Of a stretch of DNA of 16,508 nucleotides, positions 1-7,560 are shown piece after piece. The stretch lies in assembly GCA_023146355.1 (NCBI GenBank), contig JAGLCH010000281.1, positions 1-16,508 of the forward strand, in the 5' to 3' direction. How positions within the stretch are numbered: position 1 is the stretch's first letter; every line of letters starts with the position of its first letter. The DNA is from Bacteriovoracaceae bacterium (lineage in GTDB: Bacteria; Bdellovibrionota; Bacteriovoracia; Bacteriovoracales; Bacteriovoracaceae). Made by a program: the position numbers and the translations under genes. The notes below the pieces were generated by a model, which was not told the DNA's origin, made no database searches, and saw nothing but the letters and a program-made list of their open reading frames with translations.

Positions 1-1043
1 TTGCTTGAACTAACAAGTGGGATATCGGCGTTCCAGTTAAACCCGTGAGCGCCGTGGGGGAAAAGAGTTATGGTTCGAATAAAATCCTCAGTATCCTCAA
101 GGGATAGAGATTTTAAAATTGGTGCTTCTAAAACGGTCAATGAAACTGAAAGATTTTTATCCTCGTCGGGTAAAATATCATTCATATCAAGAACAACCCC
201 ATCAGCAATACTCTTTAAGATATCAACTTTATCTTTACCAATATTGATTACTGCGTAGGCATCTCTTGGAATAATATTGTGAGCACGCCCTCCTGAAAAC
301 TCCACTAACCTGGCATCATGTTCCTGAAGCCTACCGAGAAGTGTTGAAACTAACTTTATGGCATTTCCTCTTCCCCAGATAATATCCATTCCTGAGTGGC
401 CGCCTTTTAGTCCATCAAAATCAATTCGAACAGTGCAGTAGTCTCCCGATTGAGACTGAGATTTAAACTCTTTTCTCAGCTTGTAATCGATACCGCCAGC
501 ACACCCTACGTATACATCTCCCCAGTCTTCTGAATCAATATTAATAAGACGGCGACCAGAAAGCATATCTGGGTCAAAATTAAGAGCTCCGTGAAGACCC
601 GTTTCTTCATCAACAGTAAAAAATAGCTCAAGGGGTGGGTGCTTAAGAGTTTTATCATCCATGGTGGCAAGCATAACTGCGCAGCCAAAACCATTATCTG
701 CACCAAGTGTTGTACCGTTGGCACGAACCCAACCGTCTATAATAAGAACTTCTATAGGATCATTTTCAAAATCAAAAGTTTTCTCAGGAAGCTTATCGCA
801 AACCATGTCCATATGAGACTGAAGGATGACTGTATCATTTTGTTCATACCCCACAGTACCGGGAACATAGATCACGACATTTCCAACTTCATCGGTACGA
901 TATTTAAGCTTTGCTTCTTTTGCTGCGTTAACGAGATAGGCACGAACCTTCTCTTCTTTTTTGGATGGGCGAGGAACTTGAGTCAGGTCATAAAAACGCT
1001 GCCACATTGCCTTTGGTTCTACCGGGTAATTCTCTGGGTACAT
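1..1043 (-). CDS. pepD: Aminoacyl-histidine dipeptidase (cytosol nonspecific dipeptidase), C-terminal part outside the window
   Basis: Cytoplasmic M20-family zinc dipeptidase that hydrolyses dipeptides, including Xaa-His, in peptide turnover. Translating the minus strand from ATG 1043-1041 gives about 347 residues with no stop before the window edge; full-length PepD is about 480-490 residues, so roughly the last 140 are missing. The M20 metal and catalytic motifs are in order: QSHMDMVC (H77, D79), GADNG (D116, bridging), DEETG (E146/E147, general base and ligand) and INIDSED (D170/D173). The lid/dimerisation region follows, with GGHSGMDI near residue 210. AGGAGA stands 5 nt before the ATG, fixing the start. 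It lies 33 bp after the MntP-like gene on the same strand with no visible terminator between them, so it may be read from the arsenic operon, although its role looks like housekeeping. Family assignment is secure. Confidence 0.93.
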   Translation of the reverse strand, partial: MYPENYPVEPKAMWQRFYDLTQVPRPSKKEEKVRAYLVNAAKEAKLKYRTDEVGNVVIYVPGTVGYEQNDTVILQSHMDMVCDKLPEKTFDFENDPIEVLIIDGWVRANGTTLGADNGFGCAVMLATMDDKTLKHPPLELFFTVDEETGLHGALNFDPDMLSGRRLINIDSEDWGDVYVGCAGGIDYKLRKEFKSQSQSGDYCTVRIDFDGLKGGHSGMDIIWGRGNAIKLVSTLLGRLQEHDARLVEFSGGRAHNIIPRDAYAVINIGKDKVDILKSIADGVVLDMNDILPDEDKNLSVSLTVLEAPILKSLSLEDTEDFIRTITLFPHGAHGFNWNADIPLVSSS

Positions 1044-1076
1044 ATATTCTCCTAAGTAATTTTAATTTCTTAAATA

Positions 1077-1640
1077 TTACTGTAGGAGAGATTTGGCCGC
1101 AAGTAGAAGTAGTATGAACCCCGCAAGATAGCAAGAATATCTGCCAAATGTAGCGCCGATACGTCCGCCAAAGACAGTTCCGATAATAGACATAATAAAG
1201 GTAATGACTCCGATAATAATAATCGACTGGAGAAGTGGGACTTTCTGAACAGAGAAGAGTAACCCGATAACAAAAGCATCAATACTGGTGGCCACAGCTA
1301 AATTTAATAGGCACCAGTTGTTTTTGCAGACACACTGGACACTGGCACCATTGTCCAGTGCCTTACTTTCTGAATATCCATCATAGATGGTTTTAAGCCC
1401 GAGTAAGAAAAAAACAATAAATGATAGATAGTGCGAATATGATTCAACATAATCACGGATTAAATCACCTAGCCACCATCCCAAAAGAGGCATCACTGCC
1501 TGAAAAATGGCGAAGTACAGAGCAATCTTTAAAACTTTTCGTCTTACAAAGCAACCTAGTTTTATTCCGCAGCTAATTGAAACTGCAAATGCGTCCAATG
1601 ACAAAATAAAGGCAATAAGAATGACTGCACCAACGCCCAC
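1077..1640 (-). CDS. mntP: MntP-like efflux pump (Mn(II)/metal exporter family) in an arsenic operon
   Basis: Inner-membrane protein of the MntP (UPF0059) family, whose characterised members export Mn(II). Its 187 residues match the family length (188 in E. coli), with about six membrane segments in two homologous halves. The paired signatures LSLDAFAVS (D16) and ATSIDAFVIG (D121) carry the membrane aspartates typical of the family. The cytoplasmic loop between the halves is odd: residues 103-110 read CVCKNNWC, a CxCx4C cluster, with further cysteines at 24 and 30. I do not recall such a cluster from characterised MntP proteins, and three clustered thiols could bind a soft metal or As(III). 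The start is GTG at 1640, with AGGAG inside the end of arsC, so translation is probably coupled. Fifth gene of the arsR operon. The family is clear; the substrate may not be manganese. Confidence 0.85.
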   Translation of the reverse strand: MGVGAVILIAFILSLDAFAVSISCGIKLGCFVRRKVLKIALYFAIFQAVMPLLGWWLGDLIRDYVESYSHYLSFIVFFLLGLKTIYDGYSESKALDNGASVQCVCKNNWCLLNLAVATSIDAFVIGLLFSVQKVPLLQSIIIIGVITFIMSIIGTVFGGRIGATFGRYSCYLAGFILLLLAAKSLLQ

Positions 1641-1642
1641 AA

Positions 1643-2065
1643 CTATAGCTCCTTTTCGAGGCCTATGATAAAGGTCTTAATTTCATCACGAACTCTACGG
1701 TAAACAGGAAGGCGCTCTTCATCTGTCTCATAGTTTTCTGTTAACTTTGGAGGATCATCGAAACCAAAATGAATCACCTTTGTGTTTGCAGGAAATGTTG
1801 GGCAATGACTGTCAGCATGAGAGCAAACGGTAACAACATAGTCAAATTCACAGAGCGGAAGTTCATCTATGGTATTGGATTCGTTCTTTGAAATATCAAT
1901 CCCAAGCTCTCCCATAACCCTCTGGGCGTAGGGGTTTATTCCATGTTTTACAATTCCTGCGGAGTAAACATCGAACTGATCCCCAAGGTATTTTTTGCAC
2001 AGTCCATCGGCCATTTGGCTACGACAGGAGTTCCCTGTACACAAAAACATTATTGATTTTTTCAC
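1643..2065 (-). CDS. arsC: Arsenate reductase, thioredoxin-coupled (LMW protein-tyrosine-phosphatase fold)
   Basis: Reduces As(V) to As(III) in the cytoplasm through a triple-cysteine relay. The N-terminal P-loop CTGNSCRS contains nucleophile C9 and R15. The resolving cysteines are C81 and C88 in VCSHADSHCP, matching the C10/C82/C89 arrangement of the Staphylococcus aureus pI258 enzyme. The C-terminal RVRDEI segment and FGFDDPP also match this class. Its 140 residues are normal. This class regenerates through thioredoxin rather than glutaredoxin, and a CKKC mini-thioredoxin gene ends 2 bp upstream. The start is GTG 2065 (residues MKKSIMF); the next ATG would remove the first beta strand. A GGGAG element stands 9 nt upstream. 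Third-last gene of the arsenic operon. LMW phosphatases share the fold, but the C81/C88 pair identifies an arsenate reductase. Confidence 0.93.
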   Translation of the reverse strand: MKKSIMFLCTGNSCRSQMADGLCKKYLGDQFDVYSAGIVKHGINPYAQRVMGELGIDISKNESNTIDELPLCEFDYVVTVCSHADSHCPTFPANTKVIHFGFDDPPKLTENYETDEERLPVYRRVRDEIKTFIIGLEKEL

Positions 2066-2067
2066 AA

Positions 2068-2304
2068 TTATAAACTCCCTAGCATCTTAACAACTTCATC
2101 GACCTCAAACACTCGGCCACTGCCAAGAACTTTTCCATCAACTGCAATACCTGGAGTCATCAAAACTCCCATGGAAACTATTTCAGCTACATCTTCAACC
2201 TTTACAAGGTCTGCGTCGAGCTTAATTTTTTCTAAGGCGACGACAGTATTACTAAAGAGATCCTTACACTTTTTACAACCAGTTCCTAAAATTTGAATCT
2301 TCAT
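2068..2304 (-). CDS. Small thioredoxin-like protein with CKKC motif (redox-active disulfide protein 2/TM0996 family)
   Basis: A 78-residue minimal thioredoxin-fold protein. The first strand (KIQILGTG) leads straight into C10-K-K-C13, the redox pair, and MTPGIAVDGKVL near residues 48-60 supplies the cis-proline and the following strands, as in the archaeal and bacterial TM0996/MTH895 mini-thioredoxins. These are often encoded beside DUF318 permeases and ArsR regulators. GGAGG lies 4 nt before ATG 2304. Its place between the permease and a thioredoxin-dependent ArsC suggests that it reduces ArsC or handles metalloid-thiol chemistry; that role is inferred from context only. There is no signal peptide, so it is cytoplasmic. 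Confidence 0.85.
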   Translation of the reverse strand: MKIQILGTGCKKCKDLFSNTVVALEKIKLDADLVKVEDVAEIVSMGVLMTPGIAVDGKVLGSGRVFEVDEVVKMLGSL

Positions 2305-2316
2305 ATATCCTCCGTA

Positions 2317-3291
2317 TTAATAAATAGCGTTAAAAATTAGGCCTACTCCTGTGAACATCACTAAAAGCATGGCAAAAAAGATAAGAAGGAGTCTCACCTT
2401 CATTACTTGCTTTAGCATCATAAACTCAGGGAAGCTTGCTGCAACGACACTCATCATAAATGCTAAAGTTGTACCAACAGGGAGTCCCTTTGAGAGAAGG
2501 CTTTCTGCCACAGGTATAATCCCACTGGCATTTGAATATAGGGGAATCCCAAGCAGCACTGCCACTGGAACAGTCCAAAAATGTCCTGTCCCCAAGTTAT
2601 CTGTAATGAAGCTTTCAGGAACAAACCCATGAAGTGCAGCACCTAGCCCTACACCAATTAGTACCCACTTCCATACTCTAGAAAATATACTTTTAAGTTC
2701 ACTTTTGGCAAAGAGATGACGCTCTCTCATGGTCAATTTTTCTAGCTGAAGCTCTCCAGAGTTATTACAATCGGTCTTTGGTATAGTCGCTGCTATGTCT
2801 GTAAGGTAGCGCTCTGCCTTTATAAAATCAAGAAAGGCGCCACCAATAACTCCAGCGCCAATTCCCACAGCAATATAGATAAACATAAACTTAATACCAA
2901 GAAGACTTCCAAGCAGCACAACTGCGACCTCATTAATAATGGGAGAAGTGATTAGAAATGCCATAGTTATTCCCACTGGAATTCTTGCCTGGGTAAAACC
3001 TAAAAAGAGGGGAATGCTCGAACAGGAACAAAAAGGAGTTACTGCCCCAAAGCTTGACCCTAATAGATATCCAAATATTCTTCTTTTTCCCGACAAGTAA
3101 ACTCTGACTCGCTCTACATTAAGTGAAGCACGAAGTACGGCGATAGCATAGATCATTAGAATGAGTAAAAAGTAGATCTTAGTGACGTCTTCAATAAAAA
3201 AATGCACAGCAGGTCCAATTTTCGACTTGGGGTCGAGGCCAAGTCCACTGTATACAATAATATCTGCTAATTTTGTGAATAGTGAAAACAT
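2317..3291 (-). CDS. arsP: Membrane permease, DUF318/ArsP-YraQ family
   Basis: Polytopic inner-membrane protein of 324 residues, about eight hydrophobic segments, in two homologous halves. The family hallmark TPFCSCSSIPLFLGF (C88, C90) is followed by IPVGITMAFLITSPIINE; the second half repeats this as LPVGTTLAFMMS, with NASGIIP before it. A hydrophilic loop at about residues 155-195 joins the halves. Characterised ArsP proteins export trivalent organoarsenicals; many relatives of unknown substrate sit in arsenic operons with ArsR and mini-thioredoxins. Here it follows arsR by 7 bp (ATG 3291) and precedes the CKKC protein. There is no ArsB or Acr3 in the operon, so this protein or the MntP-like protein must export As(III) if the operon alone confers resistance. 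The symbol is by family; the substrate is not shown by the sequence. Confidence 0.82.
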   Translation of the reverse strand: MFSLFTKLADIIVYSGLGLDPKSKIGPAVHFFIEDVTKIYFLLILMIYAIAVLRASLNVERVRVYLSGKRRIFGYLLGSSFGAVTPFCSCSSIPLFLGFTQARIPVGITMAFLITSPIINEVAVVLLGSLLGIKFMFIYIAVGIGAGVIGGAFLDFIKAERYLTDIAATIPKTDCNNSGELQLEKLTMRERHLFAKSELKSIFSRVWKWVLIGVGLGAALHGFVPESFITDNLGTGHFWTVPVAVLLGIPLYSNASGIIPVAESLLSKGLPVGTTLAFMMSVVAASFPEFMMLKQVMKVRLLLIFFAMLLVMFTGVGLIFNAIY

Positions 3292-3298
3292 AGGAGAC

Positions 3299-3553
3299 CT
3301 ATAAAACCTTTAGAAGAGATAAAACTCTCTTATCTTTGAGGGAGTAAAACATAAAAGATCCACGCTTCTCAGAATTAATAATCCCCTCGCCTTTTAGCTG
3401 GGAGAGGTGCTTTGAAATAGTAGACTGATCTACATCAACAAGTTCGTTGATCTTGCAGACACACATTTCTTTTCTAGCAAGTTTTGAAACAATAAGTAAG
3501 CGGGTGGGATGGCCTAGGGCCTTTAAAAATTTAGCTGTTTGATCATAATCCAT
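3299..3553 (-). CDS. arsR: ArsR-family metalloid-responsive repressor
   Basis: A winged-helix ArsR/SmtB repressor of 84 residues, expected to bind DNA as a dimer and release it on binding As(III)/Sb(III). LKALGHPTRLLIVSKLA is the first conserved helix pair; STISKHLSQLKGEGII is the recognition helix, and EKRGSFMFYSL the wing. The sensor site is EMCVC, with C31 and C33 at the usual alpha3 position. The third cysteine of the R773 ArsR site is replaced by asparagine (N36), so sensing must rely on two thiols or on a ligand elsewhere. An alternative GTG lies 6 nt upstream at 3559; the ATG at 3553 is better spaced from GAGG. First gene of the operon, preceded by an overlapping promoter-operator, so autoregulation is very likely. 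Confidence 0.92.
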   Translation of the reverse strand: MDYDQTAKFLKALGHPTRLLIVSKLARKEMCVCKINELVDVDQSTISKHLSQLKGEGIINSEKRGSFMFYSLKDKRVLSLLKVL

Positions 3554-3575
3554 GAACACCTCACATGACTAAATA

Positions 3576-3604
3576 ACCATATGGTCATATTGCCATATGG
3601 TCAA
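3576..3604 (-). promoter_or_regulatory. arsR operon promoter with overlapping palindromic operators
   Basis: Reading the minus strand, TTGACC (3604-3599) and TATGGT (3581-3576) are separated by exactly 17 nt, a good sigma70-type pair. Two CCATATGG palindromes cover these boxes: 3593-3600 over the -35 and 3577-3584 over the -10. The 24 bases at 3579-3602 also read as three 8-bp units, ATATGGTC, ATATTGCC and ATATGGTC. Symmetric sites placed over both boxes are what a dimeric ArsR repressor would need. That ArsR binds here is inferred. Confidence 0.8.
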
Positions 3605-3623
3605 GAGCGAAGCATACTTTTAA

Positions 3624-4496
3624 TTATAAGTACTTCTGTAAATCTTTTAACTTAGTGATCCGCAGAATATCTTCTCCCCGGCAGTCATCAATTGAGTTGC
3701 AGCGATTAAATTTAATACACTTTCTCTGTTCATCTCGAATGTAGTCTTGTTCACCGCGAATCAAAATACCTTCGACCAAACCAGTATCATAGTTAAAAAC
3801 TGCAGAACCAGAGCTCCCCTGAAAGGAGTCAGTGTCGGCAACAAAGAATAGCTTGTCATGGATATTATAAACCATAGCATCCGTGGAAACCTTAGTAGGA
3901 ATGCCAATAGGATTCCCAATTAAAACAAGAGGGGTTTTCTTCTTGATTGACCCACTCGTTCGAATTCTTAGCGGGAGGCGCTTAATTACTCTTTTTGATA
4001 GTCGAATGATGGCAAAGTCCATACCTGTCTGCCCATTGAGTTCTCGGTCTAAAACCTTTGAGCACCCATAGACATTTTCCTCAGGAATCATACTCAAATC
4101 TTCACCTGGAAACTTAATGGAAAAGTCAAAGACCCACTTGGCCTTCTTGCAATCATACTTATTTTTAATACAGTGACCGGCAGTAACTAATACATCTGGC
4201 GCCACAAGAAAACCGGAACACTCTCCTACTGAGATCTCTTTACCAAATGGTTCTTCAAAGCAAAGTGGAATGCGCTCATCAAGAGTTTTGTAATCTATAA
4301 GTTCAAAGTAATCACCCCTTTTTTTGAGTCCTTGGCCTAAAATCATTACTGCAGTTGAGGATGCGAACTCCACAAGGCGTGGGTCATTAATCTCAAAAAC
4401 ATTGAGACGATTATCCTCCCCATAGACTGCCTTATTCACGGCGGAAACTAGGTTGAGACTAGAGAAGAATAGGATGACTGAAAGAACAATTTTCAC
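3624..4496 (-). CDS. Secreted chymotrypsin-fold serine protease (S1 family, V8/S1B-like active site)
   Basis: Exported endopeptidase of 290 residues. Residues 1-19 form a Sec signal peptide (basic start, hydrophobic core, likely cleavage after VSA). The catalytic triad is visible: H108 in VTAGHC, D160 in GMDFAIIRL and S229 in FQGSSGSAVF. The GxSGS(A/P) form of the serine box resembles glutamyl-endopeptidase/S1B enzymes rather than the GDSGGP of trypsin. Eight cysteines (79, 93, 109, 116, 145, 260, 266, 272) point to disulfides and life outside the cytoplasm; C260/C266/C272 form a C-terminal cluster. It starts at GTG 4496 with GGGGG 4 nt upstream. Such secreted proteases are numerous in predatory Bdellovibrionota. 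It is a single-gene unit with its own candidate promoter; no clear terminator was seen before arsR. Specificity cannot be read with confidence. Confidence 0.88.
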   Translation of the reverse strand: MKIVLSVILFFSSLNLVSAVNKAVYGEDNRLNVFEINDPRLVEFASSTAVMILGQGLKKRGDYFELIDYKTLDERIPLCFEEPFGKEISVGECSGFLVAPDVLVTAGHCIKNKYDCKKAKWVFDFSIKFPGEDLSMIPEENVYGCSKVLDRELNGQTGMDFAIIRLSKRVIKRLPLRIRTSGSIKKKTPLVLIGNPIGIPTKVSTDAMVYNIHDKLFFVADTDSFQGSSGSAVFNYDTGLVEGILIRGEQDYIRDEQRKCIKFNRCNSIDDCRGEDILRITKLKDLQKYL

Positions 4497-4519
4497 AATA
4501 CCCCCATTGCTTGAGCCTC

Positions 4520-4548
4520 ATTATTGAAAAAAGTCTACAAACTTACAA
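4520..4548 (-). promoter_or_regulatory. Candidate promoter of the serine protease gene
   Basis: On the minus strand TTGTAA (4548-4543) and AATAAT (4525-4520) are 17 nt apart, 23 bp upstream of the GTG start. It lies just after the terminator of the preceding metallopeptidase gene, which suits an independent transcript. This is a pattern match only. Confidence 0.45.
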
Positions 4549-4568
4549 CTCATTGGGATGGACCGTGT

Positions 4569-4593
4569 AAAAAAGGGAGACCGAAGCCTCCCT
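4569..4593 (-). terminator. Intrinsic terminator of the kinase-metallopeptidase operon
   Basis: The minus strand has an 8-bp stem (4593-4586 with 4581-4574, one G-U pair) closed by a C(UUCG)G tetraloop and followed at once by six T residues. It begins 26 bp after the stop codon of the M16 peptidase gene. Confidence 0.92.
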
Positions 4594-4619
4594 AATATTA
4601 AGCACTTAAATTTAAATTA

Positions 4620-7547
4620 TTATATTGAGTGCAACTCGAGATCAGTGGCCTCATCTCGCTTTACAATATCCTCACTGGTGATCGCCACTAACGAGGCCTG
4701 CTGAGAAAGGTACTTCAAACCTGCCTCAATAACTTCTTCAAGCTTTGCAGAAAAGATACCATCTCTAAAGTATTGACGAATTTCTTCTGTCATTCCATTT
4801 CTCTTCTCACTGAACTCTCCAGCGCAGTTTGAATAAGGTCCAGATGGTGTATCAAGTCCACCAAAGATTGAAATGATGAACTCATCGACTTCTACTTGAG
4901 TAGTTTTTCCAGACTTCAAGTACTCAAGAATATCTTCATAAACTCCACGCGTTCTCTTTAGGTGTGGGTCACGATATGAAAGCAAATTAAAGGAACCACT
5001 CTTTCCGTTATACGATGACATTCCACCGTAAGCACCACCCTTCTCGCGAATTTCAGGATGAAGATGGCCAGCTCTTAAGACTTCGCTTAATACTCGAAGC
5101 TTAGCACCATCATCATCACACATATTTGGAACTTTAAACGCCTTCGCAACATAAGAAACAGGAGTAGTTGTAGTCCAGGCCTCTTTGTACATTTTTGATT
5201 CAAACTCTAGAGAGTCACTTCCTGCTTCACTTCCGAGAGGAAGAGAAGTAATCAGTCCTGCAACTTCACTTTTTATCATATCTAAAGCAGAAGACTGACC
5301 AACACTTAGAATCTGCAAGTTGCTTTTAGAGAAAAGCTTTTGACCAAGAGCTTTAAGCTTTGTGGTTAGCCCCTTGTAATCTCCAGCTTTCACAATATCT
5401 TTTAGAAGTGCTAAGTGTCCTATCCCAGACAAGAGCTCACTTCGATAAAGAGACTTGCTCATTCCGCGAAGAGCTAGGTTAATAGCGTATCCATGACCAG
5501 AACTTAAAACACCTGCCTCGATTGAAGAGAGTCGCTTTTGAATAACTGTCTCAACTCTCTCTAGGTCAGTAAGATTAAAATCAGCAATGGTACTCTGAAG
5601 TAGCTCAATCATTTTAGGAATATTGCGCTCAATTGCTTTAGACTTAAGAGAAAAAGTTTGTCCACAATAGTCTGCATTAGATACATCTGACTGAACCCCA
5701 ACAGATGCCCACAAACCGCCAGTGTAGCGATTCATCTCTTCACTGGACTCAACATAGTTTTTCTCCCCAACTCCACATTGAGTCATTAGACTCGCGAGTA
5801 ACGGAGTATAAAGAAGTTCGTCTTCGGAAAGACCCGTTATATCAAAATAAAGATCGAGGTAGCCAATTCCATTGGTCTCTTGAACATAGGAGGTAAAGTC
5901 AACAGTTTCAACTTTTTCAGAAGTTGGTGCAGGAGCAACTCTTGGAGTCTTTCGATCAAGATCATCTTTAGATAGAGAGGGAAGACACCCAAAGTCTTCT
6001 TCCTTTTCCTGGTGTGCTTTAAGCGCAAGAGAGCCATCAACAATGCTCTTTATTTCTGCTGGGGTCATTTTTGATCGAAGAGAATCAAGCTCTACCTGAA
6101 GCTTATCTGCTTCTCTATTCTCCATTTCATGATCAGGAGAGAGAACAACTGATATCCTATGTTTATTATTTAAAAGCTGATCTTCAATTAGACCCTCAAG
6201 GTAGCGTCCTTCGGAAATCTTAGCGCGAACAGCATCCATATTCTGGTCAAAATCAAGTGCCTTGATTGGGTCTCCACCATGAAACCAACTGCCACAGAAA
6301 CGGAAAAAGAGGTTAAGTCCGTATGGGTAACCTGCTCCAGTAATCTCACGAGTATGAAACTCTAGCTGGTGAATAGCTGCATCAATTTCATCTTGAGAAA
6401 TGCCTTTAGAGGCAACTTCTTTAAGAGTATCTAAAATAAGTGCTTCTACTTTTTTCGTATCTTCACGCTTAACACCATCAAGCCCAGCTCCAAAAGTAGC
6501 TTCACGAGTCTCATCACCGTAACCAGTACCTGGGCAGAGTTTTTTCCCAAGCCCTGATTCCATTAGTGCTTTATTCAGTGGTGCACCAGCATGTCCAAGA
6601 AGTACTTCTTCTAGAATTTGCATAGAGAGTGTTTCAACCATGTCAAAACAGCGATTAGTTAACCAACCTGTATAGGCCATGTTCTTTTCACCGTTATCAT
6701 CATCTTTGTTCAGAGGATAAAAGAATTCAAAGTCTTTTGGCTCAGAATATCTTTTTTCATCTGGGACATCAGTGTGAGCATCAAGGGACTCAAACTTAGA
6801 AAGAGCTTCTCTCTCAATAACGTCTAGGTGCTTCTCCAGAGGAAGGTTTCCGTATGTGTAGAAGTAAGCGTTACTTGGATGGTAATGATTATTGTGAAAG
6901 TCAACAAACTGCCCATAAGTAAGGTCTGGGATATTTGCAGGCTCTCCTCCAGAGTTATTACCATAAGTAATTGTAGGAAACATTGCCTGCCCAAGTCTTC
7001 GATGCATAACAGAAGCGGGCTGACTCATAGCTCCTTTCATCTCGTTATAAACAACACCTGTTATCTTAAGTTTAGAGTCAGCATCGTCCATTTTTTCAAA
7101 CTCAAAGCGATGTCCTTCTTGCTTAAAATCGATTTCACTTAGGTTCGGAAAAAATGAAGCATCCAAGTAAACTTCCATTAAGTTATAGAAGTCTTTTTCA
7201 TTTTGACTAGCATATGGGTACATGGTCCAGTCACTAGAAGTGAAGGCATTCATAAAAGTATTTAAACTTCTTCTGATCATGGTGAAGAAAGGATCGCGAA
7301 TGGGGTATTTTTTAGATCCGCAAAGTGCTGTGTGCTCCAAGATATGTGCAACACCTGTCGAGTCGGAAGGTGTTGTTTTAAATGCAACACCAAAAACATT
7401 ATTCTTGTCACTATTGGCGAGGTGAATATGCTTTGACTTGGTTTTGAGGTGAGTCAATTCGATATAGGTTTGGCCAAGGCTTGCAAGCTCAGTAACACGT
7501 TCAATCTGATGGCCACCAATTTTCTGGCCGACAGTGTAAGTTGTCAT
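4620..7547 (-). CDS. PreP/Cym1-like M16C zinc metallopeptidase (presequence-protease family)
   Basis: Large clam-shell metallopeptidase of 975 residues, the usual length of the PreP/falcilysin group. The inverted zinc motif HILEH (H68, E71, H72) lies in the first M16 domain, with the third ligand E169 in YNEMKGAMSQP 97 residues later, as in PreP. The peptidase-associated domain follows, then an M16C linker rich in charged helices (about 460-530), and two inactive M16 domains. KGGAYGG near residue 845 is a conserved substrate-chamber segment of the second half. There is no signal peptide or membrane segment, so it is likely cytoplasmic, degrading unfolded peptides of up to a few dozen residues. 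AAGGAGA stands 5 nt before ATG 7547 and overlaps the stop of the upstream kinase gene, so the two are translationally linked. A strong terminator follows it. Confidence 0.93.
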   Translation of the reverse strand: MTTYTVGQKIGGHQIERVTELASLGQTYIELTHLKTKSKHIHLANSDKNNVFGVAFKTTPSDSTGVAHILEHTALCGSKKYPIRDPFFTMIRRSLNTFMNAFTSSDWTMYPYASQNEKDFYNLMEVYLDASFFPNLSEIDFKQEGHRFEFEKMDDADSKLKITGVVYNEMKGAMSQPASVMHRRLGQAMFPTITYGNNSGGEPANIPDLTYGQFVDFHNNHYHPSNAYFYTYGNLPLEKHLDVIEREALSKFESLDAHTDVPDEKRYSEPKDFEFFYPLNKDDDNGEKNMAYTGWLTNRCFDMVETLSMQILEEVLLGHAGAPLNKALMESGLGKKLCPGTGYGDETREATFGAGLDGVKREDTKKVEALILDTLKEVASKGISQDEIDAAIHQLEFHTREITGAGYPYGLNLFFRFCGSWFHGGDPIKALDFDQNMDAVRAKISEGRYLEGLIEDQLLNNKHRISVVLSPDHEMENREADKLQVELDSLRSKMTPAEIKSIVDGSLALKAHQEKEEDFGCLPSLSKDDLDRKTPRVAPAPTSEKVETVDFTSYVQETNGIGYLDLYFDITGLSEDELLYTPLLASLMTQCGVGEKNYVESSEEMNRYTGGLWASVGVQSDVSNADYCGQTFSLKSKAIERNIPKMIELLQSTIADFNLTDLERVETVIQKRLSSIEAGVLSSGHGYAINLALRGMSKSLYRSELLSGIGHLALLKDIVKAGDYKGLTTKLKALGQKLFSKSNLQILSVGQSSALDMIKSEVAGLITSLPLGSEAGSDSLEFESKMYKEAWTTTTPVSYVAKAFKVPNMCDDDGAKLRVLSEVLRAGHLHPEIREKGGAYGGMSSYNGKSGSFNLLSYRDPHLKRTRGVYEDILEYLKSGKTTQVEVDEFIISIFGGLDTPSGPYSNCAGEFSEKRNGMTEEIRQYFRDGIFSAKLEEVIEAGLKYLSQQASLVAITSEDIVKRDEATDLELHSI

Positions 7548-7560
7548 AACATTCTCCTTA

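Noticed and set aside
639..1055. 138-residue open frame on the plus strand
   Set aside because: It lies antisense to pepD, whose zinc motifs are unmistakable; the translation is cysteine/isoleucine-rich with no family resemblance and no SD.
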